Source: Pseudoalteromonas luteoviolacea H33-S (lineage in GTDB: Bacteria; Pseudomonadota; Gammaproteobacteria; Enterobacterales; Alteromonadaceae). From it: a DNA stretch of 64,000 bases. Each line of letters opens with the position of its first letter. The stretch's first letter is position 1. A program made the translations under genes and the position numbers. Below the pieces are notes generated by a model. That model saw nothing but the letters and a program-made list of their open reading frames with translations, had not been told where the DNA came from and did no database searches. This document shows, one piece after another, positions 1 to 8,913 of the stretch. Where the stretch lies: positions 62,001 to 126,000 of the forward strand of contig NZ_AUXY01000089.1 in NCBI RefSeq assembly GCF_001625695.1. Direction: 5' to 3'.

Positions 1-993
1 AGACCCTTCCATTCGTTTATCAAGCCCCTTCACTCGCAATACTACATCAAGTGCTTGATCCCAGGGTACGCCATCTAATCGCAGCGTGATATTGCCAGAT
101 ACAGAATCACTCGTAACTAAGTTAAAGTTATTCGTATCTGCAATTATTTGCAGTACTGAACGAATCGGAATATCTTGGAAATTTAGCGTAATTGGCTGGC
201 CTTGATATGACTTGTTTTCACCAAAGTTGAACTCTGTCGTGTCTTTTTCAACGGTCAGAGTAAAAATATTGTCCAGCTGCTGATAATTGAATTTAAATGC
301 CGAATTCGGTTCAATGACAATTCGGGTTTTAGTATCTTCTCTAAACGTTTCTATTTTACTAACGACCGTGCCAAAGTCAGTCACATCTAACTCATATAAA
401 TGTTCATCAGGAATGCTGATATGATGAAAGTCTGCGATGATTTTATCGCCAACTTGTTGTACGTCGATGGCACTTTGCGCGGAATTCAAAAACGCCAATA
501 TTTGTGCCGCCCCTTCACTGGTGCGCTTAAAATCGATGCTTTGAATACCATTAATATATTGATTTGTTTTTTCCGCTGTACTTGGATCAGGAATTGGTTT
601 ATCGGAAACCTGCAAATATACCAAGTTATTTTTCACCGTAGTTTTATACAGCTTGAGCTCCTCAAGCAAGATAGAAATCCGAAAACCATCAGCTTCCATA
701 TTGCTTTGAATTGCACGGATCCCTGCTTTGCCAATTGCCATTTGCTTTAAGCTTTCTTCAAACTCAGCATCTTTGAAAAACAATTCCAAACGCGCCGGCT
801 CATTCAAGACTTGGACTTGAGGCTCTCCTTCAAGCTGCTCATCAAATACCAATTGTAATTCTGTTTCACCAGAAGCAATCGGATTGTAGCGCACATCATA
901 AAGCATGGGGATAGCATAAGAGCACATTGAAGCTCCTAAAAATACTCCGCCTATCAGTGTATTCGCAAAACTCTTCGCTAGGTTGCGCGTCAT
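1..993 (-). CDS. pilQ: Type IV pilus secretin PilQ, N-terminal part (cut by window edge)
   Basis: PilQ forms the outer-membrane channel through which the type IV pilus leaves the cell. The window holds the first 331 codons in one open frame from an ATG at 993; the channel-forming part lies beyond position 1. Residues 1-26 look like a Sec signal peptide ending near CSYA. Two AMIN-like beta-rich segments (about 30-110 and 150-240) would bind peptidoglycan, and a secretin N-terminal (STN-like) segment begins near residue 268 (NFQDIPIRSVLQIIADT). It starts 18 bp after pilP and is the last of five co-directional pil genes seen here. Family identity is firm from gene order and domain order; the C-terminal end cannot be judged. 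Confidence 0.93.
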   Translation of the reverse strand, partial: MTRNLAKSFANTLIGGVFLGASMCSYAIPMLYDVRYNPIASGETELQLVFDEQLEGEPQVQVLNEPARLELFFKDAEFEESLKQMAIGKAGIRAIQSNMEADGFRISILLEELKLYKTTVKNNLVYLQVSDKPIPDPSTAEKTNQYINGIQSIDFKRTSEGAAQILAFLNSAQSAIDVQQVGDKIIADFHHISIPDEHLYELDVTDFGTVVSKIETFREDTKTRIVIEPNSAFKFNYQQLDNIFTLTVEKDTTEFNFGENKSYQGQPITLNFQDIPIRSVLQIIADTNNFNLVTSDSVSGNITLRLDGVPWDQALDVVLRVKGLDKRMEGS

Positions 994-1011
994 AGTCGTA
1001 TCACCTTTTTA

Positions 1012-1551
1012 TTATTCACTCGCGCCCATTTCACCAGCTTCTGGCATCTCAACTGTTGTGAGTCGCTCTTTCCAACAACCAGAGCCATCAGGGATAAGCT
1101 CCATTAACTCAATTCTATCAGAGTGCACACCAACCACTTCACCATGATAAAGTCCCATATATTGCCCTTCCTTTATCCGATATAGTCCCTGATCGGCCGC
1201 TTTTATCAATGCCCATGTTGTAACATTGGTTGCAATTATGCCTTTCATAACAAGGTTATCCAACGGGAATTTTTCAAGTGGGTCGCGCATTCTCTCAGGA
1301 TCTGGGTGCAGACAATTTTTTATTTGTACGAGACGGTTTTCAATAACCTCAGGCTGAGGCGCTACAAACGGGCTGCGCAACTCAGACGCTTGATATGGAA
1401 AGTGCTCAAAGTTCATCATTTCCGGAATAGGGTCAATATAAGGCGTCGCACTGGCTTGTACTCTATCGATATACTCCTTTTGCTCCGCAGTATCATCATT
1501 ACAGCCCACCAAAAATAGCATTATGAACATCAAAGGTGCCAGCCGCATCAT
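1012..1551 (-). CDS. pilP: Type IV pilus assembly lipoprotein PilP
   Basis: PilP is the inner-membrane lipoprotein of the PilMNOP alignment subcomplex and connects PilNO to the secretin PilQ across the periplasm. The 179-residue product begins with a short hydrophobic segment ending in a lipobox (LVGC, Cys17), followed by a flexible stretch and a compact beta domain (about 80-165) that contains the conserved MKGII and IKEGQYMG-type motifs of the family. Length is normal for PilP. Its ATG overlaps the end of pilO by 4 bp, so translation is probably coupled; pilQ follows 18 bp downstream. Confidence 0.94.
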   Translation of the reverse strand: MMRLAPLMFIMLFLVGCNDDTAEQKEYIDRVQASATPYIDPIPEMMNFEHFPYQASELRSPFVAPQPEVIENRLVQIKNCLHPDPERMRDPLEKFPLDNLVMKGIIATNVTTWALIKAADQGLYRIKEGQYMGLYHGEVVGVHSDRIELMELIPDGSGCWKERLTTVEMPEAGEMGASE

Positions 1552-2153
1552 CGGCTTCCCCCTTGCTCATAGCGATAAGTTTTCGCTACCACACCAAAAA
1601 CTAACGAGTTATTGCCAGCATTTTCAATTCTAAAATCATGCAAGCTCACTATCCTTGGCAACTGGGCCACTTTACTAACAAACTCACCAAACTCATGATA
1701 ACTACCCACAACTTCTAGGTTGATCGGTAACTCCGTATAAAACTCTTTTTTAACTTCGGGTAACCAGCCAATCTTTAAAAACGTTAAACCACTAGAAGTG
1801 CCAACATATGTTAAGTCATCTAACAACCCCGGCGTTTCGTTCGATGTTGGTAATTTTTTCAACAATTGCGAAAACTGCTCTTCCATATCGAGCATTTGCT
1901 GTCGATACAATTCTAAATTATTTGCTCGTCCATATTTTATGCGATAACTCTTACGAAGCTCTTCTTCTTTATTAACAGCAGCTTCGTAACGGTCAATAGA
2001 TGAAGATACAAGCATGGTATAGCCAACAACGAGCATAATAAATACCACCATGGTGCAGCATAGTATCTTAACGGGTAAAGGCCATTCACCTATATTATCT
2101 AGCTCAACTTCATTCCAATCAATTTCTTGTAATGCTTTGATATCAAGTTTCAC
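1548..2153 (-). CDS. pilO: Type IV pilus inner-membrane protein PilO
   Basis: PilO pairs with PilN in the inner membrane and its periplasmic ferredoxin-like domain helps transmit the alignment of the pilus machine to PilP and PilQ. The 201-residue protein has a short cytoplasmic N-terminus, one transmembrane helix at about 30-50 (LCCTMVVFIMLVVGYTML), a coiled-coil segment at about 55-95, and a globular C-terminal domain containing the LPEVKKEFYTELPI stretch typical of PilO. It overlaps pilN and pilP by 4 bp each, which is the usual tight packing of this operon. Confidence 0.94.
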   Translation of the reverse strand: MKLDIKALQEIDWNEVELDNIGEWPLPVKILCCTMVVFIMLVVGYTMLVSSSIDRYEAAVNKEEELRKSYRIKYGRANNLELYRQQMLDMEEQFSQLLKKLPTSNETPGLLDDLTYVGTSSGLTFLKIGWLPEVKKEFYTELPINLEVVGSYHEFGEFVSKVAQLPRIVSLHDFRIENAGNNSLVFGVVAKTYRYEQGGSR

Positions 2154-2752
2154 GACTCTGGCACTCCTACCTCTGCATTACCAGCCTCCTGACGTTCCTG
2201 CTCCATTTGTTCAAATGACTTAACATAAAAGTGCATCATAAAATCACTGAGTAATCTATCATCATTGCTTCCTGCAACAATGCCTTGGATCACAGGCTTT
2301 TCAAGTAAATAAGACGACTCTACCGCTCTGAGCATTTGCGATAAACGGTTATTGGACTCACTGCGCCCCACTACTTTTATCATATCCTCTGAGCGCTCCA
2401 AGCTCGTTAAATACACACCAGCAGGAACAACTCTCGCAACTTCATCAATGATTTGTGTGCCCAAGTTACGGTTACTCTGCAGCACTTCGATGAGCCGGAT
2501 CCGACGCTGAAGGTTTTCTTTTTGCTTATTCAGCCCTTCAATCTCACCAATACGCTTATCTAATTTGGCTATCTCACCTTGTAAATAACGATTTTTAATT
2601 TCCTGACCTTGTCTCAAGCCGTCGTAAAAGGTCCCCATTAGATACATAACGGCCAAACTTGTCGCGACTATCACCGCTAAGATAGACAAAAACTTTTGCT
2701 GTGATGCCTGTCTCTGCTGTTCTCGCCATGGAAGTAAATTTATATGTGGCAT
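2150..2752 (-). CDS. pilN: Type IV pilus inner-membrane protein PilN
   Basis: PilN anchors the actin-like PilM to the membrane. The cytoplasmic N-terminus carries the INLLPWR motif (residues 4-10) that in this family inserts into a groove of PilM. A transmembrane helix follows at about 23-42, then a coiled coil (about 50-90) and a periplasmic ferredoxin-like domain. The 200-residue length is typical. The start overlaps pilM by 13 bp and the stop overlaps pilO by 4 bp. The motif together with the context makes the call secure. Confidence 0.95.
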   Translation of the reverse strand: MPHINLLPWREQQRQASQQKFLSILAVIVATSLAVMYLMGTFYDGLRQGQEIKNRYLQGEIAKLDKRIGEIEGLNKQKENLQRRIRLIEVLQSNRNLGTQIIDEVARVVPAGVYLTSLERSEDMIKVVGRSESNNRLSQMLRAVESSYLLEKPVIQGIVAGSNDDRLLSDFMMHFYVKSFEQMEQERQEAGNAEVGVPES

Positions 2753-3819
2753 GCAGAAAAACTCCTCAAAGCCAGTCCCGTTGCTATCAAGAATTGCGCA
2801 CTGTGACGGTTAAGCACACTTCTATCAACTTTAGGAGCTATTTCCATATTCGCAAATGGATCACCAATGATGCTATGCACACCTAATTCGTCCACCAGGA
2901 GTCGATCTAACCCTTCGACGAGCGCTGTACCGCCAGTCAAAATAATGTAATCCACTTGATCATGCCCACTGGTTGTCATAAACATTTGCAATGCTCTGCG
3001 TATTTGCTGCAAGAGTGAGGTTTGAAAAGGAGCCAGTACCTCGAAGGTATAATTAGGTGGTAAGTCCCCTGTTGTCTTTGCCAATTCAGCCTCATCAAAA
3101 GTCTTGTTGTAATATGCGACAATACTATTAGTGTATTGCTCACCACCAAAGACTTGATCTCTTGTGTAAAGTGTTTTTCCCGACTGTACCACACTGATCA
3201 AGGTGACTACCGCACCAATATCAATAATAGCGACGACTTTGTCATAAGAATCTGACGGTAATTGCTCGTACAACACATCTACAGAGCGTGCCAATGCATA
3301 ACTTTCCACGTCGACAACTTTTGCCTTTAACCCTGACTCTTCCAACGCGCCGACTCGTGCTTGCACACTTTCCGTACGTGCAGCAGACAATAAGACATTA
3401 ACTTTGGAGGGATCGGCTTCATTCACTGATAATTTTTCAAAGTCCAAACTGACTTCATCAAGTGGGTATGGGATTAAACTGTCCGCCTCAATGGCAATTT
3501 GTGATTCTAATTCAGCGTCGGTTAAAGACACATCCATAAAAATCATTTTTGTGATAACGGTTTGCCCAGAAACGGCAACCGATGCAAACTGAGTACCTTT
3601 TGGAAGCCTTTTTTTCAGTTTAGAGATAACACGACCAATCGCTTCGATATCTTGGATTGCACGTTCTTTCATCGCACCTTTTGGCAGCGGTTCAATGGCA
3701 ACCGCTTCCACTCGATAGCCTGCACTTGATTCAGCAAGCAACACAGCTTTTACACAGTGCGAGCCAATATCTATTCCAACCATCAAAGGGGCGTGCTTTT
3801 TAAATATTTGATCGAACAT
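2740..3819 (-). CDS. pilM: Type IV pilus actin-like ATPase PilM
   Basis: PilM is the cytoplasmic actin-fold protein of the pilus alignment complex and binds the PilN tail. The 359-residue sequence has the first phosphate-binding loop near residues 14-20 (VGIDIGSHCVK), a second nucleotide motif in IDIGAVVT, and the ILTGGTALVEGLD adenosine motif toward the C-terminus, in the order expected for FtsA/MreB-like proteins. It is the first gene of the pil operon here; the divergent neighbour is mrcA, with 226 bp between them containing a near-palindrome and a possible -10 for pilM. Confidence 0.95.
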   Translation of the reverse strand: MFDQIFKKHAPLMVGIDIGSHCVKAVLLAESSAGYRVEAVAIEPLPKGAMKERAIQDIEAIGRVISKLKKRLPKGTQFASVAVSGQTVITKMIFMDVSLTDAELESQIAIEADSLIPYPLDEVSLDFEKLSVNEADPSKVNVLLSAARTESVQARVGALEESGLKAKVVDVESYALARSVDVLYEQLPSDSYDKVVAIIDIGAVVTLISVVQSGKTLYTRDQVFGGEQYTNSIVAYYNKTFDEAELAKTTGDLPPNYTFEVLAPFQTSLLQQIRRALQMFMTTSGHDQVDYIILTGGTALVEGLDRLLVDELGVHSIIGDPFANMEIAPKVDRSVLNRHSAQFLIATGLALRSFSACHI

Positions 3820-3891
3820 GCAATTTACCCAAGTATTAGTTCTAGTCGTTATCTTGGCGTTCTCAATTAGGAATTAACATTTGATACGCCT

Positions 3892-3913
3892 TAAGTATTA
3901 TGCATTATACTTA
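3892..3913. promoter_or_regulatory. 22-bp near-perfect palindrome in the pilM/mrcA divergent region
   Basis: The 22 bases centred on ATGCAT (3900-3905) read almost identically on both strands, with only one mismatched pair. On the minus strand the right half contains TATAAT (3909 to 3904), which would serve as a pilM -10 element with start near 3897. I do not recognise a regulator for this dyad; it may be an operator or chance in an AT-rich spacer. Confidence 0.4.
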
Positions 3914-4045
3914 CCAAACAACAACAGTGCATTATTTGACACCTGTTCGGGTAGAAGAATTTACGCAAAAGTTATTAATCGTTTTTTAATCAGGATATAC
4001 TAACAGCGTCCACTTGTAATTGGGAGTCTCACTAGAGATAAATTC

Positions 4046-6493
4046 GTGAATTTATTAAAAAGATTACTACAGACTATTTTCGTTTTTGGCCTTTTTGGCT
4101 TACTGATCCTGGTCGGCTTATATTTCTATGTAAAATCCGATATTCCCAGCGTCAAAGTCCTTAAAGACGTCCAGTTACAAACCCCTATGCAGGTATTTAC
4201 CCGTGACGGGAAGCTGATCAACCAGTTCGGTGAGAAGCGCCGTATACCGGTAAAAATCGCCGACGTACCCGAGCCTATGCTCAATGCCTTCTTAGCGACA
4301 GAGGATAACCGCTTCTATGAACATTTTGGCATTGACCCCATAGGTATTGTGCGCTCTTTTATTGTGCTAGTCAGCACGGGTCAAAAAAAGCAAGGCGCAA
4401 GTACCATCACGATGCAATTGGCAAGAAACTTTTTCTTAACTCGAGAAAAAGCTTATATTCGTAAAGTCAAAGAAATCTTCATTGCCTTACATATTGAGCG
4501 CTTACTGAGTAAAGACGAAATTTTTGAGCTGTACCTCAATAAAATTGAATTAGGGCATCGCTCATTTGGTATCGGCGCTGCTGCACAAGTGTATTATGGA
4601 AAAGAGCTTAACGAGCTAACATTACCTCAAATGGCGATGATTGCAGGCTTACCTAAAGCGCCTTCTGCACTCAACCCGATACGTAATCCAACCCGCGCAA
4701 AAGCAAGACGTAATGTCGTCTTAGGCCGAATGCTTGCTGAAAAGTATATTACGCAAGCTGAGTACCAAGATGCCATCAATGCACCAATCACAGCAAAGCG
4801 CCATGGTGCTGAAATTGAGTTATACGCCCCATATATTTCTGAAATGGTGCGCGCTTACATGGTTGAAACCTATGGCGCAGATACAGCTTACAACTCAGGT
4901 TTTCGCGTTTACACGACAGTCGATGCAAGTACACAGGCGGCTGCACAACAAGCACTTATCAATAACTTACATAATTATGATATGCGACATGGTTTCAGAG
5001 GACCCAGTGCTCGTTACTGGCAGGAAGATGATACTCCATGGACCGTAACACAAATCACCGAACGACTTAAAAAAGTCAAAACAATTGACCCACTTCATGC
5101 CGCAGTCGTCACCGAGATTGAAGAGCAGTCCGCTGAAGTTATCCTTAAATCAGGCGAAACCATTACATTAGACTGGCAAGCCATAAACTGGGCACGAGCT
5201 TATATTAATGAACGCCGTCAGGGCCACGCGCCAAAATCTGCGGCAGATATTTTAGCCCCAGGCATGCAAGTCTGGGTTCGTCGTGTTGATCAAACATGGA
5301 TGTTAAGCCAATTGCCACAACCTGCCAGTGCACTGGTTTCACTCGATCCACAAAACGGTCAAATTAAAGCGCTTGTGGGTGGCTATAGCTTTAAGCAAAG
5401 CCAGTACAATCGAGCGGTTCAAGCCAAACGTCAGGTTGGCTCAAACATTAAGCCGTTTATCTATTCAGCAGCTTTAGAAGGTGATTACACACTTGCAACC
5501 ATCATTAATGATGCCCCAATCAACCATTGGGACAAAAGCCTAGGTGTTGCTTGGCGACCCAAAAATAGCCCTGATGTGTACAGTGGTCCAATTCGTATTC
5601 GCAGAGCCCTTGCCCAATCAAAAAACGTCGTCTCTGTGCGGCTGATGCGTGGTGTCGGATTAAATAATACCGCCGATCACATTCTTAAATTTGGCTTTGA
5701 TGATGCAGATGTCGTGCGCAGTGAATCTCTTGCGCTGGGCAGTGCAGCCATGACCCCGCTGGAAATGGCAAGAGGTATGAGTGCATTTGCCAATGGTGGC
5801 CACCTGATTGAACCCTACTTTATCGACCGACTTACCGATGCGTTTGGTAATGAGCTGGGTACCGCTAGCCCACTACGTGTTTGCAACGAAGATGAATTAG
5901 AGGTAGACCCATATACATGTGCACCGAGAATTATCTCTGAGAAAAATGCGTTCTTAGTGGCAGATGCACTGAAAAGTGCAATTTGGGGCGGAGGTAGTTG
6001 GCGACACAAAACAGGTTGGACAGGCACAGGTTGGCGCGCACAAACGCTAAAACGCAAAGATTTAGCCGGTAAAACTGGCACCACCAACAATGCTGTCGAT
6101 ACTTGGTTTACCGGCTTTAACCGTAGCCTATTGACCACAGTATGGGTAGGCTTTGATGATGCCAGTAAACCGCTGGGGCGAGCAGCTTACAATAGCAACC
6201 TAGGTAAAAAGCAAATCGTCGGCGCCGAAGCGGGCGCCACTACGGCACAACCTGCATGGGTAAGCTTTATGCGACATGCACTCAAAGAAGTGCCACTTGC
6301 ACCAATAGAGCCTCCACCGGGACTGGTTTCTATCAGAATTGATTTAAAAACAGGGCTATTAAGTGAAAAAAATGACTATACCAGTCGTTTTGAGTACTTT
6401 GAACGCGGCACTGCACCAACTAAGTATGTTTTAGACTCTGGTAGTAGCACCCCTTTTGAAGATGCCCTACCAGCCACAGAAGAACTCTTCTAA
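4046..6493 (+). CDS. mrcA: Penicillin-binding protein 1A, bifunctional transglycosylase/transpeptidase
   Basis: This class A PBP polymerises and crosslinks peptidoglycan at the outer face of the inner membrane. The 815-residue product has an N-terminal membrane anchor (about 5-30), a GT51 glycosyltransferase domain with catalytic Glu86 (EDNRFYEHFGID) and the QGASTITMQLARN motif, an intervening OB-like segment (about 320-410) typical of PBP1A, and a transpeptidase domain with Ser466-x-x-Lys469, an SKN motif and Lys676-Thr-Gly. The start is GTG at 4046, which places the membrane helix correctly. It is transcribed away from pilM, the common order in gammaproteobacteria, and ends in a bidirectional terminator shared with metL. 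Confidence 0.96.
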   Translation: MNLLKRLLQTIFVFGLFGLLILVGLYFYVKSDIPSVKVLKDVQLQTPMQVFTRDGKLINQFGEKRRIPVKIADVPEPMLNAFLATEDNRFYEHFGIDPIGIVRSFIVLVSTGQKKQGASTITMQLARNFFLTREKAYIRKVKEIFIALHIERLLSKDEIFELYLNKIELGHRSFGIGAAAQVYYGKELNELTLPQMAMIAGLPKAPSALNPIRNPTRAKARRNVVLGRMLAEKYITQAEYQDAINAPITAKRHGAEIELYAPYISEMVRAYMVETYGADTAYNSGFRVYTTVDASTQAAAQQALINNLHNYDMRHGFRGPSARYWQEDDTPWTVTQITERLKKVKTIDPLHAAVVTEIEEQSAEVILKSGETITLDWQAINWARAYINERRQGHAPKSAADILAPGMQVWVRRVDQTWMLSQLPQPASALVSLDPQNGQIKALVGGYSFKQSQYNRAVQAKRQVGSNIKPFIYSAALEGDYTLATIINDAPINHWDKSLGVAWRPKNSPDVYSGPIRIRRALAQSKNVVSVRLMRGVGLNNTADHILKFGFDDADVVRSESLALGSAAMTPLEMARGMSAFANGGHLIEPYFIDRLTDAFGNELGTASPLRVCNEDELEVDPYTCAPRIISEKNAFLVADALKSAIWGGGSWRHKTGWTGTGWRAQTLKRKDLAGKTGTTNNAVDTWFTGFNRSLLTTVWVGFDDASKPLGRAAYNSNLGKKQIVGAEAGATTAQPAWVSFMRHALKEVPLAPIEPPPGLVSIRIDLKTGLLSEKNDYTSRFEYFERGTAPTKYVLDSGSSTPFEDALPATEELF

Positions 6494-6502
6494 GGGTAAT
6501 AA

Positions 6503-6531
6503 AAAAGGCCATGCTAAGCATGGCCTTTTAT
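6503..6531. terminator. Bidirectional intrinsic terminator between mrcA and metL
   Basis: A 12-13 bp perfect stem (AAAAGGCCATGCT with AGCATGGCCTTTT) with a minimal loop lies 10 bp after the mrcA stop. A/T runs flank both sides, so it can end mrcA (+) and metL (-). Confidence 0.85.
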
Positions 6532-6560
6532 TTATTCAATCTCTTGGCAAAAAAGAATGA

Positions 6561-8909
6561 TTACTTGAGCTTTTGAGTTAACCAGTACAAATCTGAATGT
6601 ATGCCTGCGGCTGTTACTTCTTTACCTGCACCAGGGCCCTGGATAACCAATGGATTACTTTCATACCATTGGCTGGTGATCACAAATATATTGTCACCAG
6701 GCGTTAGATTTGCGATTGCACTGCCGGCTTCTGCATAAGCAATACCGACTTTCGCACTGACTTTACCTTGGGGATCGACCTCTAATGCACCGGTATAGCG
6801 CAATGCTTTACCTTCAGATTGTGCTTGCTCATAACGAGATTGGTAAAACTCATCTAGCGCTTCACGCTTGGCCAAAAACGAATCCCAATCACCGTCGGCC
6901 AGATGCGCTGGCATCAAAGGCTCTAGGACGATGTCATCAACATCAAGCTGCAAACCTAGGTCTCTGGCTAAAATAAGCAATTTGCGCTGCATATCTCGTC
7001 CTGATAAATCCTCTCGAGGATCAGGCTCAGTATAGCCCATAGACTGTGCTTCTAACACCAGTTCAGAAAACGCTTTACTGCCATCAAAGCTGCTACATAG
7101 CCACGAAAGCGTACCGGAGAATACCCCCTCAATACGCATCACTGTATCACCACTATTTTGCAGATCCGCTAGGGCAAAATTAATCGGTAATCCAGCACCG
7201 ACACTGGTGTTATATCGCCAATGCAAGTTGCGCTCTTGTAACTGCTCGAGCAACTTACCATACCAAGTTTGCTCTGCTGTACCGGCATATTTATTGGCAC
7301 TGATCAGATGACAATCATGTGCGACAAAACTAGGGTACATATTGCTAAAGGCATCACTGGCAGTGATGTCTATCACGACCTTATTTTCATAATCAAGCTC
7401 ACCAATGCGCTCAAGTAAATCTGCTGGCTGATAGTCTTGTGCTTCACTACGCCACTGCTGCTGCCAATTTTTAATGTTGATACCACTTGGACAAAACAAC
7501 ATTCCTTTCGAGCGAACCAATGCAACAACTTTAAGATCAAATGTCGCTTGGAGTTTTTCAACTTGTTTTTGGCATTGCTCAACAAATACCTCACCGACAT
7601 TACCTAGCCCAGCGATGATCACAGCAAGTTCTCGGCCTTTATTTACTAATTTATCATGCAAAATAGCCAGTACATCACTGTCTATCGACTGATCTGTTAA
7701 GAACAAGGCATAGCTACCATCGCTGTGGGTAAAGCGTACAACCACATCTTGCTGCTCTAACACAGTAGCAGCCTGCTGAGTTAAATGAGCCGTTTCATGA
7801 CTCGGCGCAACAATTGCCAGCCCTCTGAGATGTGACTCAACAATGTTACCCCGCCCAGCTAAATGACTCGCAACAGCATGCGTGTCCTTACTTGGCACAA
7901 GTAAATAATCGTCACCACCTTTATTAAAGTGATGAATACTATGCTGTATTAGCTGACTCAAAGTACGGACTTCGCCAACAGCTAGCCCTTCAACACGGAT
8001 CAAATCTAGCTCATCAAAGGTAGTGATAAAACGTTTGTCTTTGCTATAGCCTTGCTTAACGATTTCCGTACCAACTACTTCTGGGTCATAGCTACTACGA
8101 ACTTGTAATTTAATATTGGTATCTTTTAATGGAGAAAGTGTTTTCGCATGCAGTACAGGGTTACCAAGGCGAGCCAATAGATTGGCTTGAACACGGCACA
8201 CTTTTGGATACTTTAATGCAGAGCTCACTTTACGAGGGTCCGTACTAAATACGCCCTGCGTATCAGTCCAAATTGAAACTGCTTTGGCATCAATATAGTT
8301 GGCAAGTAAAGTTGCGCTATAGTCACTGCCATTGCGCCCAAGTGTAATTGTTTTTGCATCACAATCTGAGGCAATAAAGCCAGTCACAACGTAAATCTTA
8401 TCCGCTTTAATTTGCGCAAGACAAGCTTGCTTATTTTGCGCGTGCAATAATTGTCCCTGATGCTGTGTGAACAGCGATCTTGCATCCACATCCTGCGAGT
8501 CCACATTTAACGTGCAAAGCAAACGCGCTAATAGCCTTGCTGACCAAATCTCGCCATGTGCAAGCAATGTCGCCTCATGCAACACGTCATCCTTAGCTGC
8601 TTTAGCAATACTCTGCAGTTCGTCTTTTAGTTGGCTAGATAATGCACTCACTTGTTGACTATCAAACAGCTCGCTTAGAAGTTGATTTTGATGATTTTCT
8701 ACCTGTAATAAGATATCGTTAAAACCATTGTCATCTTTTTGCACATAGCTTTGCCATAGCTTGACCAAAGTATTGGTCGTTTTACCGGCAGCAGAAACAA
8801 CAACACAATCACCCGCTTGGCATTGGCCCAAAATAATATTTGCAACCGCTTGATAGCGTGCTGCTGAGCTCAGGCTTGAGCCACCAAATTTATGTACTAC
8901 TTTTGTCAT
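6561..8909 (-). CDS. metL: Bifunctional aspartokinase/homoserine dehydrogenase II
   Basis: The fused enzyme catalyses the first step (aspartate to aspartyl phosphate) and third step (aspartate semialdehyde to homoserine) of the methionine/threonine branch. The N-terminal half starts with the kinase motif KFGGSS (residues 5-10) and continues to about 450 with a shortened regulatory region. The C-terminal half has the dehydrogenase Rossmann motif (AGLGNVGEVF) and the homoserine dehydrogenase core (NTSVGAGLPI, GVFSGTLSWL, YTEPDPREDLSG). I chose the ATG at 8909, giving 782 residues and a 4-bp gap after metB; an upstream in-frame ATG at 8960 would overlap metB by 47 bp. Pairing with metB under met boxes supports metL rather than thrA. 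No metF follows. Confidence 0.95.
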   Translation of the reverse strand: MTKVVHKFGGSSLSSAARYQAVANIILGQCQAGDCVVVSAAGKTTNTLVKLWQSYVQKDDNGFNDILLQVENHQNQLLSELFDSQQVSALSSQLKDELQSIAKAAKDDVLHEATLLAHGEIWSARLLARLLCTLNVDSQDVDARSLFTQHQGQLLHAQNKQACLAQIKADKIYVVTGFIASDCDAKTITLGRNGSDYSATLLANYIDAKAVSIWTDTQGVFSTDPRKVSSALKYPKVCRVQANLLARLGNPVLHAKTLSPLKDTNIKLQVRSSYDPEVVGTEIVKQGYSKDKRFITTFDELDLIRVEGLAVGEVRTLSQLIQHSIHHFNKGGDDYLLVPSKDTHAVASHLAGRGNIVESHLRGLAIVAPSHETAHLTQQAATVLEQQDVVVRFTHSDGSYALFLTDQSIDSDVLAILHDKLVNKGRELAVIIAGLGNVGEVFVEQCQKQVEKLQATFDLKVVALVRSKGMLFCPSGINIKNWQQQWRSEAQDYQPADLLERIGELDYENKVVIDITASDAFSNMYPSFVAHDCHLISANKYAGTAEQTWYGKLLEQLQERNLHWRYNTSVGAGLPINFALADLQNSGDTVMRIEGVFSGTLSWLCSSFDGSKAFSELVLEAQSMGYTEPDPREDLSGRDMQRKLLILARDLGLQLDVDDIVLEPLMPAHLADGDWDSFLAKREALDEFYQSRYEQAQSEGKALRYTGALEVDPQGKVSAKVGIAYAEAGSAIANLTPGDNIFVITSQWYESNPLVIQGPGAGKEVTAAGIHSDLYWLTQKLK

Positions 8910-8913
8910 GTGC

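Noticed and set aside
4734..5048. 104-codon plus-strand frame inside mrcA
   Set aside because: It is fully inside mrcA in another frame with no features.
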